Made by a program: the position numbers and the translations under genes | Shown here: one piece after another, positions 54,378-64,000 of the stretch | How positions within the stretch are numbered: the stretch's first letter is position 1 | Layout of the letters: each line of letters opens with the position of its first letter | Source of the DNA: Armigeres subalbatus | Lineage: Eukaryota; Arthropoda; Insecta; Diptera; Culicidae | Assembly: GCF_024139115.2 (NCBI RefSeq) | Contig: NC_085140.1 | Coordinates: forward strand, 45,664,180 to 45,728,179 | DNA: 64,000 nucleotides | Direction: 5' to 3' | Notes under the pieces: generated by a model | Told to the model about the DNA's origin: nothing | Seen by the model: the letters and a program-made list of their open reading frames with translations, nothing else | The model's database searches: none

Positions 54378-54815
54378 GGCACGGCAAATGCTGGGTAAAG
54401 CGTACCATTGGTACTTCGCGTACCTGAAGGAATAAAATAGACCCCATCTCGCGGTCCTCTTACCCAGCAACTCCTATCCCTACCTCCCCGCGGTGCTGGC
54501 CGGGATACGAGCAACCTTAGGGAAGATCGGGTAACCAACCCCGGTGGGAACTATGGTCGTATGCTGACAGGGAAGAAGGGGTTTGCTCCTCTCCGGAGGT
54601 GCAAATCTTATTGAGCGTCTGTTCTCCATGTCAGGATCGGCTCACAACAGCGTCTGTTCTCCATGTCAGGGGCGGCTGATCATCGTCCGAGTGCCAGCGA
54701 GGGACTCTAAGTGAAACTGTGCACCATGGTCCACCGGAAATAAGGAGGAATGGTCCTCCGGAAATTTAGGGGGTTTGGTGTCAGGCCCTGCAAGCCAGCC
54801 TTTAAAAAATCATAA

Positions 54816-56192
54816 GCAACGAACAATCAACAAGAGAGTACGGACCGGAACCATCGGCGAAGACCACTGCGACGAAAAGGGACTAGCGATTGGAAACTCG
54901 GTTCGTGGAACTGCAAATCTCTCAACTTCATCGGGAGCACACGCATACTCGCCGATGTGCTCAAGGACCGTGGATTCGGCATCGTAGCGCTGCAGGAGGT
55001 TTGTTGGAAGGGATCAATGGTGCGAACGTTTAGAGGTAATCATACCATCTACCAGAGCTGCGGCAACACACACGAGCTGGGAACAGCTGTCATAGTGATG
55101 GGCGATATGCAAAGGCGCGTGAACGGGTGGTGGCCGATCAATGAAAAAATGTGCAGGTTGAGGATCAGAGACCGGTTCTTCAACTTCAGCATAATCAACT
55201 TCCATAGCCCACACTCCGGAAGCACTGATGATGATAAGGACGCATTCTACGCGCAGCTGGAACGTGAGTACGACAGCTGCCCAAGCCACGACGTCAAAAT
55301 CATCATAGGAGATTTGAACGCTCAGGTTGGCCAAGAGGAGGAGTTTAGACCGACTATTGGAAAGTTCAGCGCTCACCGGCTGACGAACGAAAACGGCCTA
55401 CGACTAATTGATTTCGCCGCCTCCAAGAATATGGCCATTCGTAGCATCTACTTCCAACACAGCCTCCCGTATCGGTACACCTGGAGATCATCACTGCAGA
55501 CAGAATCACAAATCGACCACGTTCTGATTGATGGACGGCACTTTTCAGACATTATCGACGTCAGGACATATCGTGGCGCTAACATCGACTCTGACCACTA
55601 TCTGGTGATGGTTAAACTGCGCCCAAAACTATCCGTCATCAACAATGTTCGGTACCGACGACCGCCGCAAAAGCAACCTGATGTCGCCACTGCATACGCG
55701 CAGCATCTCGAGGCAGCGTTGCCGGAAGAGGGTGAGCTCGATGGGGCCCCTCTTGAGGACTGCTGGAATACAGTCAAAGCAGCCATTAACGACGCAGCGG
55801 AGAACAACGTCGGATATGTGGGACGAAGTCGACGGAACGATTGGTTCGACGAAGAGTGCAGACAGATTCTGGAGGAGAAGGACGCAGCGCGGGCGGTCGC
55901 GCTGCAGCAAGGTACCCGGCAGAACGTGGAACGTTATAGACGGAAGCGGAGACAGCAGACCCGCCTTTTTCAGGAGAAGAAACGCCGCCTGGAAGAAGCG
56001 AAGTGCGAGCAGATAAAACAGCTGTGCCGTTCTCAAGATACACGCAAGTTCTATCAGAAGCTCAACGCATCCCGCAAAGGCTTCGTGCCGCGAGCCGAAA
56101 TGTGCCGGGATAAGGATGGGAGCATCTTGACGGAAGAACGTGTGGTGATCGAAAGGTGGGAAAAGGTGGAAAGCACTACGAGGAACATCTGA
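54816..56192 (+). CDS. LINE endonuclease and linker
   Basis: In frame from just after a TAA at 54813, the protein runs SDWKLGSWNCKSLNFIGS, IVALQEVCWKG (catalytic Glu), IIIGDLNAQVG, ESQIDHVLIDG and IDSDHYLVMVKLRPKL (SDH motif), then a basic linker (RRKRRQQTRLFQEKKRRLEE) and KFYQKLNASRKG. By alignment with the 36.8-kb copy, the TAA at 54813 replaces an Ile/Thr codon, so it is a premature stop near the N terminus. The 3' end shifts frame at ~56160, where GGTGGGAAAA/GGTGGAAA looks like a small duplication. Confidence 0.85.
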   Translation, partial: ATNNQQESTDRNHRRRPLRRKGTSDWKLGSWNCKSLNFIGSTRILADVLKDRGFGIVALQEVCWKGSMVRTFRGNHTIYQSCGNTHELGTAVIVMGDMQRRVNGWWPINEKMCRLRIRDRFFNFSIINFHSPHSGSTDDDKDAFYAQLEREYDSCPSHDVKIIIGDLNAQVGQEEEFRPTIGKFSAHRLTNENGLRLIDFAASKNMAIRSIYFQHSLPYRYTWRSSLQTESQIDHVLIDGRHFSDIIDVRTYRGANIDSDHYLVMVKLRPKLSVINNVRYRRPPQKQPDVATAYAQHLEAALPEEGELDGAPLEDCWNTVKAAINDAAENNVGYVGRSRRNDWFDEECRQILEEKDAARAVALQQGTRQNVERYRRKRRQQTRLFQEKKRRLEEAKCEQIKQLCRSQDTRKFYQKLNASRKGFVPRAEMCRDKDGSILTEERVVIERWEKVESTTRNI

Positions 56193-56887
56193 ATGGCGCT
56201 GAGAGTACAGTCAGTGAAAGTCAAGGCAGCGGAGGAGATGACTACGTCAGTTCAGCGGACGATGGAAGCCAACCAGCCCCCACCTTGAGGGAAGTTAAGG
56301 ATGCCATTCAACAGCTAAAGACCAATAAAGCAGCTGGTAAGGATGGTATCGGAGCTGAGCTCATCAAGATGGGCCCGGAAAAGCTGGCCACTTGCCTGCA
56401 CAAACTGATAGTCAGAGTCTGGAAAACCGAACAGCTACCGGAGGAGTGGAAGGAAGGGGTTATATGCCCCATCTACAAGAAAGGCGACAAACTGGAGTGT
56501 GAGAACTTTCGAGCGATCACCATCCTTAATGCCGCCTACAAAGTGATATCCCAGATCATCTTCCGTCGTCTGTCACCATTAGTGAACGAGTTCGTGGGAA
56601 GTTATCAAGCCGGCTTCGTTGACGGCCGCTCGACAACGGACCAGATCTTTACTGTACGGCAAATCCTTCAAAAATGCCGTGAATACCAGGTCCCAACGCA
56701 CCATCTGTTCGTTGATTTCAAGGCGGCATACGACAGTATAGACCGCGTAGAGCTATGGAAAATTATGGACGAGAACAGCTTCCCTGGGAAGCTTACCAGA
56801 CTGATCAAAGCAACGGTGGATGGTGTGCAAAACTGTGTGAAGATTTCGGGCGAACACTCCAGTTCGTTCGAATCGCGCCAGGACTAA
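56156..56887 (+). CDS. LINE reverse transcriptase, fingers and motif A
   Basis: KHYEEHLNG opens the homologous part. Then come QLKTNKAAGKDGIGAELIKM, LPEEWKEGVICPIYKKGDKL, NFRAITILNAAYKVISQIIF, SYQAGFVDGRSTTDQIFTVR and LFVDFKAAYDSID (motif A). The frame stops at TAA 56885 after SFESRQD, because one base is missing or added at ~56876. PGLRQGDGLSCLLFN continues in the next frame. Confidence 0.87.
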   Translation: MGKGGKHYEEHLNGAESTVSESQGSGGDDYVSSADDGSQPAPTLREVKDAIQQLKTNKAAGKDGIGAELIKMGPEKLATCLHKLIVRVWKTEQLPEEWKEGVICPIYKKGDKLECENFRAITILNAAYKVISQIIFRRLSPLVNEFVGSYQAGFVDGRSTTDQIFTVRQILQKCREYQVPTHHLFVDFKAAYDSIDRVELWKIMDENSFPGKLTRLIKATVDGVQNCVKISGEHSSSFESRQD

Positions 56888-57798
56888 GACAAGGTGATGG
56901 ACTTTCGTGCCTGTTGTTCAACATTGCGCTAGAAGGTGTTATGCGGAGAGCCGGGTGTAACAGCCGGGGTACGATTTTCAACAGATCCAGTCAATTTATT
57001 TGCTTCGCGGATGACATGGACATTGTCGGCCGAACATTTGCAAAGGTGGCAGAACTGTACACCCGCCTGAAACGTGAAGCAACAAAAGTTGGACTGGTGG
57101 TGAATGCGTCAAAGACAAAGTACATGCTTGTGGGCGGAACCGAGCGCGACAGGGCCCGCCTGGGAAGCAGTGTTACGATAGACGGGGATACTTTCGAGGT
57201 GGTCGAGGAATTCGTCTACCTCGGATCCTTGCTAACGGCTGACAACAACGTTAGTCGTGAAATACGAAGGCGCATCATCTGTGGAAGTCGGGCCTACTAC
57301 GGGCTCCAGAAGAAACTGCGGTCGAAAAAGATTCGCCACCGCACCAAATGTGTCATGTACAAGACGCTCATAAGACCGGTTGTCCTCTACGGACATGAAA
57401 CATGGACAATGCTCGAGGAGGACTTGCAAGCACTCGGAGTATTCGAGAGACGAATGCTTAGGACCATCTTTGGCGGTGTGCAAGAAGACGGTGTGTGGCG
57501 GCGAAGAATGAACCATGAGCTCGCCCAACTCTACGGCGAACCCAGTATCCAGAAGGTAGCTAAAGCCGGAAGGGTACGATGGGCAGGACATGTTGCAAGA
57601 ATGCCGGACAGCAACCCTGCAAAGATGGTGTTCGCTTCCGATTCGGCAGGTACGAGACGGCGTGGAGCGCAGCGAGCGAGATGGGCAGACCAGGTGCAGA
57701 ACGACTTGGCGAGCGTGGGGCGTATCCGAGGATGGAGAGATGCGGCCTCGAACCGTGCATTGTGGCGTCAAATTGTTGATTCAGTGTTATCTGTTTAG
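56876..57798 (+). CDS. LINE reverse transcriptase, motif B to C terminus
   Basis: In this frame PGLRQGDGLSCLLFNIALEG (motif B), ICFADDMDIVGRTF (catalytic FADD), VGLVVNASKTKYML, EEFVYLGSLLTADNNVSREI, LIRPVVLYGHETWTML, VRWAGHVARMPDSNPAKMVF and RRRGAQRARWADQVQ follow, ending at TAG 57796. The open frame extends upstream to 56755, but residues before PGLRQ are not homologous. All catalytic residues are intact. Confidence 0.88.
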
Positions 57799-57843
57799 AT
57801 GTTAACTAAAAAAATGAAAAATGAAATAATTCGTCTTAGACGG

Positions 57844-58599
57844 TTGAATACATTCCACTAAAAGAACTTTATATATTTTTCGTTAAAAAAATTATTGATG
57901 CCCTTGTGATCCAGAAAAGGATATACGGTAAATCACTACTTGGGCCTATGGACCCGATTCCCGGCTCACTGCACAGAAAACTAATGATTCATACTGTTTG
58001 GAAGCCATATGTTTAAGATTGATATTTAGAAAAAGTCTCCCATTTATCTCGCACAATATTTATTAGTTTTTAACCATTTATTTTACTCCTATTTGAGTCA
58101 ATTAAAGAAAATAAAAATGTAGATATTAAACATTCGCTCTTCGTTACAACACCACTGAACCGGAGTGAATCTTACCGCTTTTACAAAACGGTATCATCAA
58201 ATAAATACCTACCTGAAAATCGTCACAGTGCTCGATACAATCATTGCTTGAAGCTGTTAATTACCACACAATAATGCGAAACTCACGCACTTCAATCTTT
58301 TTTAATTGTTCGTATTACTAGAACTTATATAAAAATGTTGAGAGATTGAGTGAAAATCGCTTAAGCCGGGAATTGAATTGAAGTATGCCGGAAAAGCAAT
58401 CGCTGTGACTAAAATACGTGCTACACCTCGTTAATTTAAATCAAATAAAAGCTTTTTCAAACGATGTTTTGCAAGAATAGCTTTTTTAAACAGAAGTGAA
58501 CCCCATTACAATATTACATGGCCACAAAATTCAGGAAAAGTTGCTTCCTGTCATAAATATCAATTAAATAATGCAGTCGTACACATGTTAGGCCGGAAA
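57844..58599. other. Unassigned AT-rich DNA
   Basis: This flanks the LINE on its 3' side. TTGAATACATTCCACTAAAAG just after the hairpin arm resembles the 54280-54320 sequence. Otherwise no gene or repeat is recognised. Confidence 0.4.
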
Positions 58600-60130
58600 T
58601 GGGGTAAGAAACCCTACCTTCAACTATTGTTGCATCGCAGTTCAACCAAAAATTACCTGAAGTATAGGCTTTCGGATCATTGAGAGCTGTTAGTCTCTTT
58701 TGATCGTTTATGCTGATCGCGATTCATGGAATTGAATTGGATGAGCATGTAACAATTGTTCTTTCTCAGTTCAATCAAAAATTATGTTATCTCTTTCGCA
58801 AATGTTCCATGTCCTTTATAATCCATAAACACAATAAAAAATTACGTTAATCGAATTGAAAAATGGTTAAAACAAAAAGTTGCGTTGGTCTTTTTCGTAA
58901 AAAGTCGTAGATTATCAGCATAAAAGTTTATCAACTTTCGCTTTACAATGATCTGAAAACTCAGATGTGAATATCTGCATTATGTGGAAGATTTTGATTT
59001 GAAAAATGTATTGGAGGTAACCACTTTCCCTTCGATGGGACTGGAACCCACGACCCTCATTTTTGTTATGGCATCTCTGATCTGAGCAGAGTTTTTTGTT
59101 GAATCTATTTGATCGATTTGACAGTTCTAAAGTCTTACAACTAAAAGCAAAAACTTTTAAATTCATATTCAGAACAGATGAGAAACACTTTCAAACTAAG
59201 CGCAACACTTTCATATGAAGTTTTTTGACTTTTGTTTCCAGGAAAATGTTCTACTTATTAGCAGTAAAGTGCATTACGTTTAATTATGCCAATTTTAGTT
59301 TTTTTATGTGTAGAACCGATTTTAACAAGCCTTGTACAAGAAATCAAATCCTACTTAATTTAAATAATCACTAAAGGCACGATGAGTTCTTAAAAGAAGA
59401 AAATAGATCTTTCGTTATACGTATAGACCTTAAGGCTTGCACTCCAATTCTTGAAATTTTAGGATGGCGTTGAATGGAACATGCATTCCATTTATATCTT
59501 ATTTGGTTGAAATGATCACTAAGAGTTGTTGCATTTCTAAAAGTAGCAAATAAATTTTCCGATACGAATATTGACTTTAAGGCATGTACTTTAATTTTTG
59601 GAACTTATGGATAGCCTGGGTCGTGCATTCAAGTCATATTCAATTTGGTTCAAATGATCACAAAGAGCATGATCAAATTATAAAAAAGCAAATAAATGTT
59701 TCGTTACGCATTCTGAACTTAAGGCCTGAACTCCAATTCTTGAAATTCTTGGATGTCCTTGAATGGAACATGCAATCAATTCATATCCAATTTGATTCAA
59801 ATGATCACAAAGAGCATGTTGCATTTCTTTAAAGGAGCAAATAGATCTTCTTTACGCATATTGACCTTCAGCATTATACTTCAGTTCTTGGAATTCTTGG
59901 ATGGCTTGGAAAGAAACAAATGTTGAAGACATGTCCAATTTGATTAAAGAATCGCAAGAATACTGATGTTTGGTATATCAAAAAATACCTATAGATGTTA
60001 GTTCATCCGTGGAGGATTGAAGGCCTAAACTCCAGGGAACTCTTGGAAGCCCTCGAATATGTGATAATAACATAACCAATTTGGGTCTTTGGATTGCTAT
60101 GATTATGTATCGTATTTAAAATTGTCCAAA
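58600..60130. repeat. Degenerate ~150-bp repeat, mostly inverted copies
   Basis: One forward copy (ATTACCTGAAGTATAGGCTT) lies at 58646. From 59415 the units are inverted: ACCTTAAGGC(C/T)TG.ACTCCAATTCTTG, GAAATTCTTGGATG and GAATGGAACATG recur near 59436, 59581, 59722, 59871 and 60022, about 145-150 bp apart, with TTGGTTCAAATGATCACAAAGAG between. With 53275-54240 they flank the LINE in opposite orientation. Confidence 0.78.
59020..59110 (-). mobile_element. Possible tRNA-like SINE head (minus strand)
   Basis: On the minus strand GTGGGTTCCAGTCCCATCGA resembles a B box with its downstream stem, followed by GGGAAAGTGGTTACC. An A box is not convincing. Low-confidence SINE remnant. Confidence 0.35.
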
Positions 60131-60575
60131 GATCAAAGGCCTATTTCCTATTGGTCCCTAAGTGAAAAACTACACGGACAGATAAATCAACCCAAACTTT
60201 GAGTTCAATATACGGACTGATGAGAATACCGCAGAAAATAATTCCCAATTTTGGATAGTTTTCCCTTTCTTTCCCATGATTGTTGTCCAAACTAGAGCAA
60301 GATGCAAACACCGGGGTTGCTCAACCCAATAATTCAAATTTGAGTAAATTCGATATTCTCAACTTTGAGTTGATCAAGGTCCGCTTTGGATAAATTAAAC
60401 TCAGCTTTGGGTAAATTGTTTACATGGGATTAAAGGCAAACTACCTAGTACCAGAAAAGTCATTTTACTCAAATTGGGATTATTGGCCCAAACTACCAAT
60501 CGCACTTTTGAGTAGTTTTGGTTTTCAGTGTAGTAATTTAAGCGAGAATTCTTTCTACGTCCCTCACAATATTAT
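60131..60575. other. Unassigned, possible MITE remnant
   Basis: CTACACGGACAGATAAATCA at 60173 and CTACACTGAAAACCAAAAC (inverse, near 60535) could be decayed TIRs, with ACCCAAA..TTGAGT / ACTCAAA..TGGGC repeats between. TTAAGCGAGAATTCT at 60539 matches the end of the 63416 hairpin. Neither is certain. Confidence 0.35.
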
Positions 60576-60780
60576 CAATCCAGTTGAAAACCGGAATTGA
60601 GGGCTAGCGAATTTGGATTTTTCTCACAATCCGTACGTTAAACCTAACTTCGGAAGTGGTGCGCTGTTTTCATATCGCGAAGCGCTATTAAGCGCACCAC
60701 TTCCGAAGTTAGGTTAAACGTACGGATTGTGAGTAAAAACCAACTTCGCTAGCCCCCAATTCCGGGTTTCAACTGGATTG
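60576..60780. mobile_element. ~205-bp hairpin MITE
   Basis: CAATCCAGTTGAAAACCGGA ... ACTTCGGAAGTGGTGCGCT pairs with its inverse across a ~24-base loop (GTTTTCATATCGCGAAGCGC). Arms are about 90 bp with a few mismatches. A half copy lies at 62142-62255. No protein. Confidence 0.9.
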
Positions 60781-62141
60781 AGTATACTTATATGATAATG
60801 ATAGATGCCAAAATAGCACCTTTTGAAGAAAAAAATATCGTGAATTAAATATGCCAAAAATTATTTGCATATTTTCGGACCTAAACCACCGCTTAAACGA
60901 ATTACTACATACATATACCATGAATGATATCAGCATTCTCACAACGGACAGTGGAATTAGACCAGAAGCTGAAATTTTAATGTTGCACAAAGCTAGAAAT
61001 TGCATCTGTTTTCAATAACTCGTGTCTATCGTTATAGGAGAGATGGGAGATCATCAACCGCTTTGCCTCGTGTCATTCACTTTTTCATTCATGCAGGTTG
61101 TTCTCTCCTAAGGGTAGGAAGGCCTCCTGGATCATCTTCCCTTTAGAAGTTTTTTCAGTTGCATTTGCCACGCATCGACCAACCACGAAAATGCAATGAA
61201 ACCCAGTTGCGAGGGTTGTGTATACCTAGGAAACTAGGAATGTTCGTGTTTGTCATGCCGGGAAAATTTTATAGTCAATAAAGATCATTCACCCATCGCA
61301 CACAGAAAATAACGGAGGAGGAACATGCGACATCTCCTCTAGTGGGATAGGCATGTTCCACCTTGCGTAGCTCGAGTTGCTTTGGGTGAGGAAAATTTTA
61401 TTTTCTAAAATCGTGTAGCCGTTAGGAATGTGATCCATTTATTCAATCGTGATGGCGCCTGAAAATAGGTCGTTTGATATTTTTTTATAATGTTTAAAAT
61501 GTATTTTCAAACTCATCGGGCGTGATTATGCCTCTCGTTATCACTATTTAAAGATGACCATGGTGCGGTACGACTGTGTCGAAGAGATTATTTAGGGATG
61601 AACTGTCTAGAGCTAGACATCCTAAGAGATTCAGTGATAAGATGCGCGACTACATAGCGTTCCGTGCTAAGGGTGGCCGAGACAGAGTGTTTTAACGGGA
61701 AGTTGGTTCTTCGAAATTCGGCGAAGTTTAACCAAATTTCAGCAATCCAAATAAAGTATGTAGCTTATTGGTAAGTTGATGTTTTATGGATTTATTTGTA
61801 GGACTTATTTTATGGGCTTACTCACATACTCAAAAGTGAAGTTGGCTTTATAGTGAGCATGCGCATGAGCACGATGACCGTACATTTCGTTGTTGTTACT
61901 CCGCGATTGACCAGAACAATCGCAATTGCACAATGAACCCAAAGTTGCTCTTCCAACTTCAATGTGCACATCCGCGAGCTATTGTTTTTTAAATGTATTT
62001 TAAATGATCTATGACGGCGCTACATAGAGGCAAAAATCGAAAATATGGAGGTTGATATATGAAGTCCACCCACATGCCTTTTACTTATTTTTTTTTAAAA
62101 TAGTTGTTCCTATGTATGGCACCTATGAATTCCTTCCTATG
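60781..62141. other. Unassigned DNA with a SINE scrap
   Basis: At 61634-61682 GATAAGATGCGCGACTACAT and GTGCTAAGGGTGGCCG match the A-box side of SINE family 2. Nothing else is recognised; frames are short. Confidence 0.4.
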
Positions 62142-62255
62142 AATAGCGCTTCGCGATATGAAAACAGCGCACCACTTCCGAAGTTAGGTTTAACGTACGG
62201 ATTATGAGAAAAATCCAACTTCGCTATCCCCCAATTCCGGTTTTCAACTGGATTG
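62142..62255. mobile_element. Half copy of the hairpin MITE
   Basis: It starts inside the loop (AATAGCGCTTCGCGATATG) and runs through one complete arm (ACTTCCGAAGTTAGG ... CAACTGGATTG). The other arm is absent. It is about 95% alike to the right arm at 60660-60780 by eye. Confidence 0.88.
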
Positions 62256-62411
62256 AGAATATTAAGTAAGTATCCGTTCAGCAACATTTTTATTAGAGTG
62301 ATTTTTTTATATAAAATATTATATTGGTCAAATTCTTAAGTCCATTAACCAAACTTAGGAGAACACAATCTACCGAAAGAACAAGTACTATTGTATTTCT
62401 GTATTGGAGGT

Positions 62412-62645
62412 TGGAGGTTTGCTTAGCCGTGCGATAAGATTCAGTTCGGTTTCCGGTCCGGTCTAGGAAAATTTCAGAATGGAAAATTTCTCGACTTCCT
62501 TGTGCATTAACGTATCATCGTGCAAAAATAGTAACTCGGCTCAGAAACCTCACAGTTAACAACTATGGAAGTGCTTAATGAACAGCGAGCTGCTAAGTGG
62601 TAATGTCCCAGTGGGGGATGTAATGCCAATGAGAAGAAGAAGAAG
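62412..62645 (+). mobile_element. SINE (family 2) with 11-bp TSD
   Basis: Exact duplications GTATTGGAGGT at 62401-62411 and 62646-62656 flank it. The head (GCTTAGCCGTGCGATAAGAT) is kept, but about 30 bp between the A and B boxes is deleted. The body (TCGACTTCCTTGTGCATTAA, AGTGCTTAATGAACAGCGAG, AATGTCCCAGTGGGGGATG) and the GAAGAAGAAG tail are clear. Confidence 0.92.
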
Positions 62646-62739
62646 GTATTGGAGGTGACAGCACTCCCCAGTACTGAGAAGTTATGAAGTTTGGTACCTA
62701 GCGCCTATGCGGCACTCATTAAATGAGAACCAATTAATG

Positions 62740-63020
62740 AGATCCAGAACACGGGTTAGGAGCCTCACGATAATCCAGTGTAATGCACCAGCCAATGCTA
62801 CCGAGTTACAGGACAGAGACTATGTTTACAGTGAACTAAATGTCGTCATGGATAAAGTTCCGAAGGGTGAATACAGGATCTAGACTTCAATGTGAATATC
62901 GGCTCCGACAACACGGACTATGAACGTGTCAAGCGAATTAATGGTCTCGGAGAAATGAGCGGAAGCGATGAGCTGTTACGAGAATTCAATTCTGTAGGAA
63001 TAACGACATGGTTATTGTGA
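62740..63020 (+). pseudogene. Fragment of an RTE-type endonuclease
   Basis: Reading from 62764: LTIIQCNAPANATELQDRDY, VYSELNVVMDKVPKGEYRI, a stop, then after a one-base shift DLDFNVNIGSDNTDYERV and NGLGEMSGSDELLREFNSVG before TGA at 63018. This is the IIQCYAPT...VGSDNTG.E...G.HGLGEMNENG pattern of RTE-type endonucleases. It comes from a lineage different from the two long LINEs. Both ends are missing. Confidence 0.85.
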
Positions 63021-63187
63021 GTATGGGGTTTGAGTAAGATACCTTCAGCGTATGTTTAGGTGCATAGATTTACACCTCAACTTGTCAACCGGCGATCAGC
63101 TAGCCATGACTCGGCCTCTTTTTGTCAGATCTCCGTGGTGTGCACACGTATCCACGGAGCGCCGCTTTCATTATTACAGTCCCATCC

Positions 63188-63272
63188 CGATTTTGGCAAC
63201 ACCCGTTTTTGTCTACCCCCGATTTTGGCAACACCCGTTTTTGGCAACATTTTCTTCCCGATTTTGGCAACA
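63188..63272. repeat. GATTTTGGCAACACCCGTTTTTG repeat
   Basis: About three and a half imperfect copies of a ~22-40 bp unit containing CCCGATTTTGGCAACA and ACCCGTTTTTG. Small minisatellite; no gene. Confidence 0.8.
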
Positions 63273-63415
63273 ACCTCGAAAATATTTTTTTTATTACTTA
63301 TTAGAGCTAAAACCTTTTTATTAATATGTTATAGGATAAACAAAACCAAAAGTGAGTGTCATTAAGGTTTATATGCGTATTATGGGCTATGTACGTATAG
63401 TGGGTACTTTCACTG

Positions 63416-63578
63416 AATTCTCGCTTAACTTTTCAAAAGGACCTAAGTAACATTTTTTTCATGAATTAATTTGAGTAGCGCAATCAACAGAACAACATGA
63501 GAGCTATTGATTGCAGTATTCAAATTAGTTCATGAAAAAAATGTTACTTAGGTCCTTTTGAAAAGTTAAGCGAGAATT
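63416..63578. mobile_element. 163-bp hairpin MITE
   Basis: AATTCTCGCTTAACTTTTCA ... TTTCATGAATTAATTTGA is inverted at 63520-63578 with nearly perfect pairing over about 58 bp. The loop is about 46 bases. No target duplication beyond the AATT at the ends is visible. Confidence 0.9.
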
Positions 63579-64000
63579 AATGAACCACCACTCGTATTAC
63601 CGCTCATTGCAAACAATGTCTATTGAAACTTTTCTGCTCTTTTTATTCACGTTTTCCATGTCCCTATTCACACTACCCTAATCTAACCAGCCCACCGTAG
63701 AATGTCGTATTTTTTGGCATCTCACTGATTTTGCCGTCGATAAGCTATTAAGCGAAGCCCGCTGTTTACATCACAATACAACCGATACTGCATGAGTGAT
63801 CCAGGAACAAGCAACCCCAGTAGGTTTAATTGCTAGTGCTTGGCACATTCGATTTAAAAAATGCGCTGTCTAGCCATCAAGTCGTTAAGCTCATTACGCG
63901 CCTCTTTTCTGGTATCAGCCGAGAAACTGTCATTTTATTTTTTATCCGTCTTTCTGCTGAATTCCCGTATAGAAAATAAGCAACATTTTTATTTCCTTAT
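63579..64000. other. Unassigned DNA at the window edge
   Basis: No gene or repeat recognised; the window ends here. Confidence 0.4.

Larger units (their letters stand above)
54378..57826 (+). mobile_element. Near-complete RTE-like LINE with 11-bp TSD
   Basis: It begins GGCACGGCAAATGCTGGG, the terminus also seen inverted at 16796. It ends after AAAAATGAAAAATGAAA. Flanks TAATTTGTCTT (54367-54377) and TAATTCGTCTT (57827-57837) match at 10 of 11. A ~440-bp leader holds a tandem copy of GCGTCTGTTCTCCATGTCAG. Endonuclease and reverse transcriptase follow, split over three frames. It is related to, but clearly diverged from, the 36.8-kb element. Coding is broken by one stop and two frameshifts. Confidence 0.92.

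Noticed and set aside
55014..55376. Minus-strand 120-codon frame across the LINE endonuclease
   Set aside because: Shadow of the real plus-strand endonuclease frame.
1..64000. piRNA cluster
   Set aside because: Nested, broken elements on both strands would fit such a locus, but sequence alone cannot show it. Small-RNA data would be needed.

Overview
This looks like intergenic or intronic DNA from a repeat-rich insect nuclear genome, most likely a culicine (Aedes-type) mosquito. The assignment is inference: it rests on the style of the repeats as I recall them (tRNA-derived SINEs ending in GAA runs, TTCGGCC / CGCGGAA / GAGGCTTCC-type degenerate arrays, palindromic MITEs, RTE-like non-LTR elements). 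I saw no conserved single-copy host gene, rRNA gene, convincing intact tRNA gene or CRISPR array. Almost all protein-coding signal belongs to mobile elements.

Layout. 1-2150: mostly unassigned DNA. 2150-9716: a ~152-bp satellite that flips orientation near 3450. It is interrupted by a 1,264-bp non-autonomous hAT element (perfect 8-bp target duplication) and by a ~4.2-kb element with CACT/CACA-type ends. That second element carries a zinc-finger plus CACTA-like transposase gene with a recognisable 57-bp intron. 9717-13156: a long fold-back element invaded by a 5'-truncated non-LTR retrotransposon. 14.8-22.7 kb: degenerate arrays, SINEs, a two-type 52/53-bp higher-order tandem repeat and a deleted LINE copy that itself contains a small hAT MITE. 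23.5-31.8 kb: sparse DNA with fold-back MITEs and a large inverted CTCACTT-type array. 31.9-35.6 kb: decayed LINE fragments. 35.85-41.36 kb: a nested stack (fold-back element, then MITE, then a nearly complete RTE-like LINE, with another MITE at its edge). 44.05-46.05 kb and 48.1 kb: TIR elements. 49.7-53.3 kb: a hAT with a perfect 8-bp duplication that carries a ~23-bp minisatellite and a fold-back MITE. 53.3-60.1 kb: a degenerate ~150-bp repeat on both sides of a near-complete RTE-like LINE, which sits in one arm of a hairpin. 60.5-64 kb: hairpin MITEs, a SINE and an RTE endonuclease fragment.

The elements record their own order of arrival, because target-site duplications of younger insertions contain the ends of older ones. 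The three well-delimited LINE insertions all sit in, or exactly at the edge of, palindromic elements. Each LINE would code for an apurinic-type endonuclease and a reverse transcriptase, but every copy here carries frameshifts or stops. The CACTA-like transposase is also broken by at least one frameshift, so nothing in the window looks able to move unaided.
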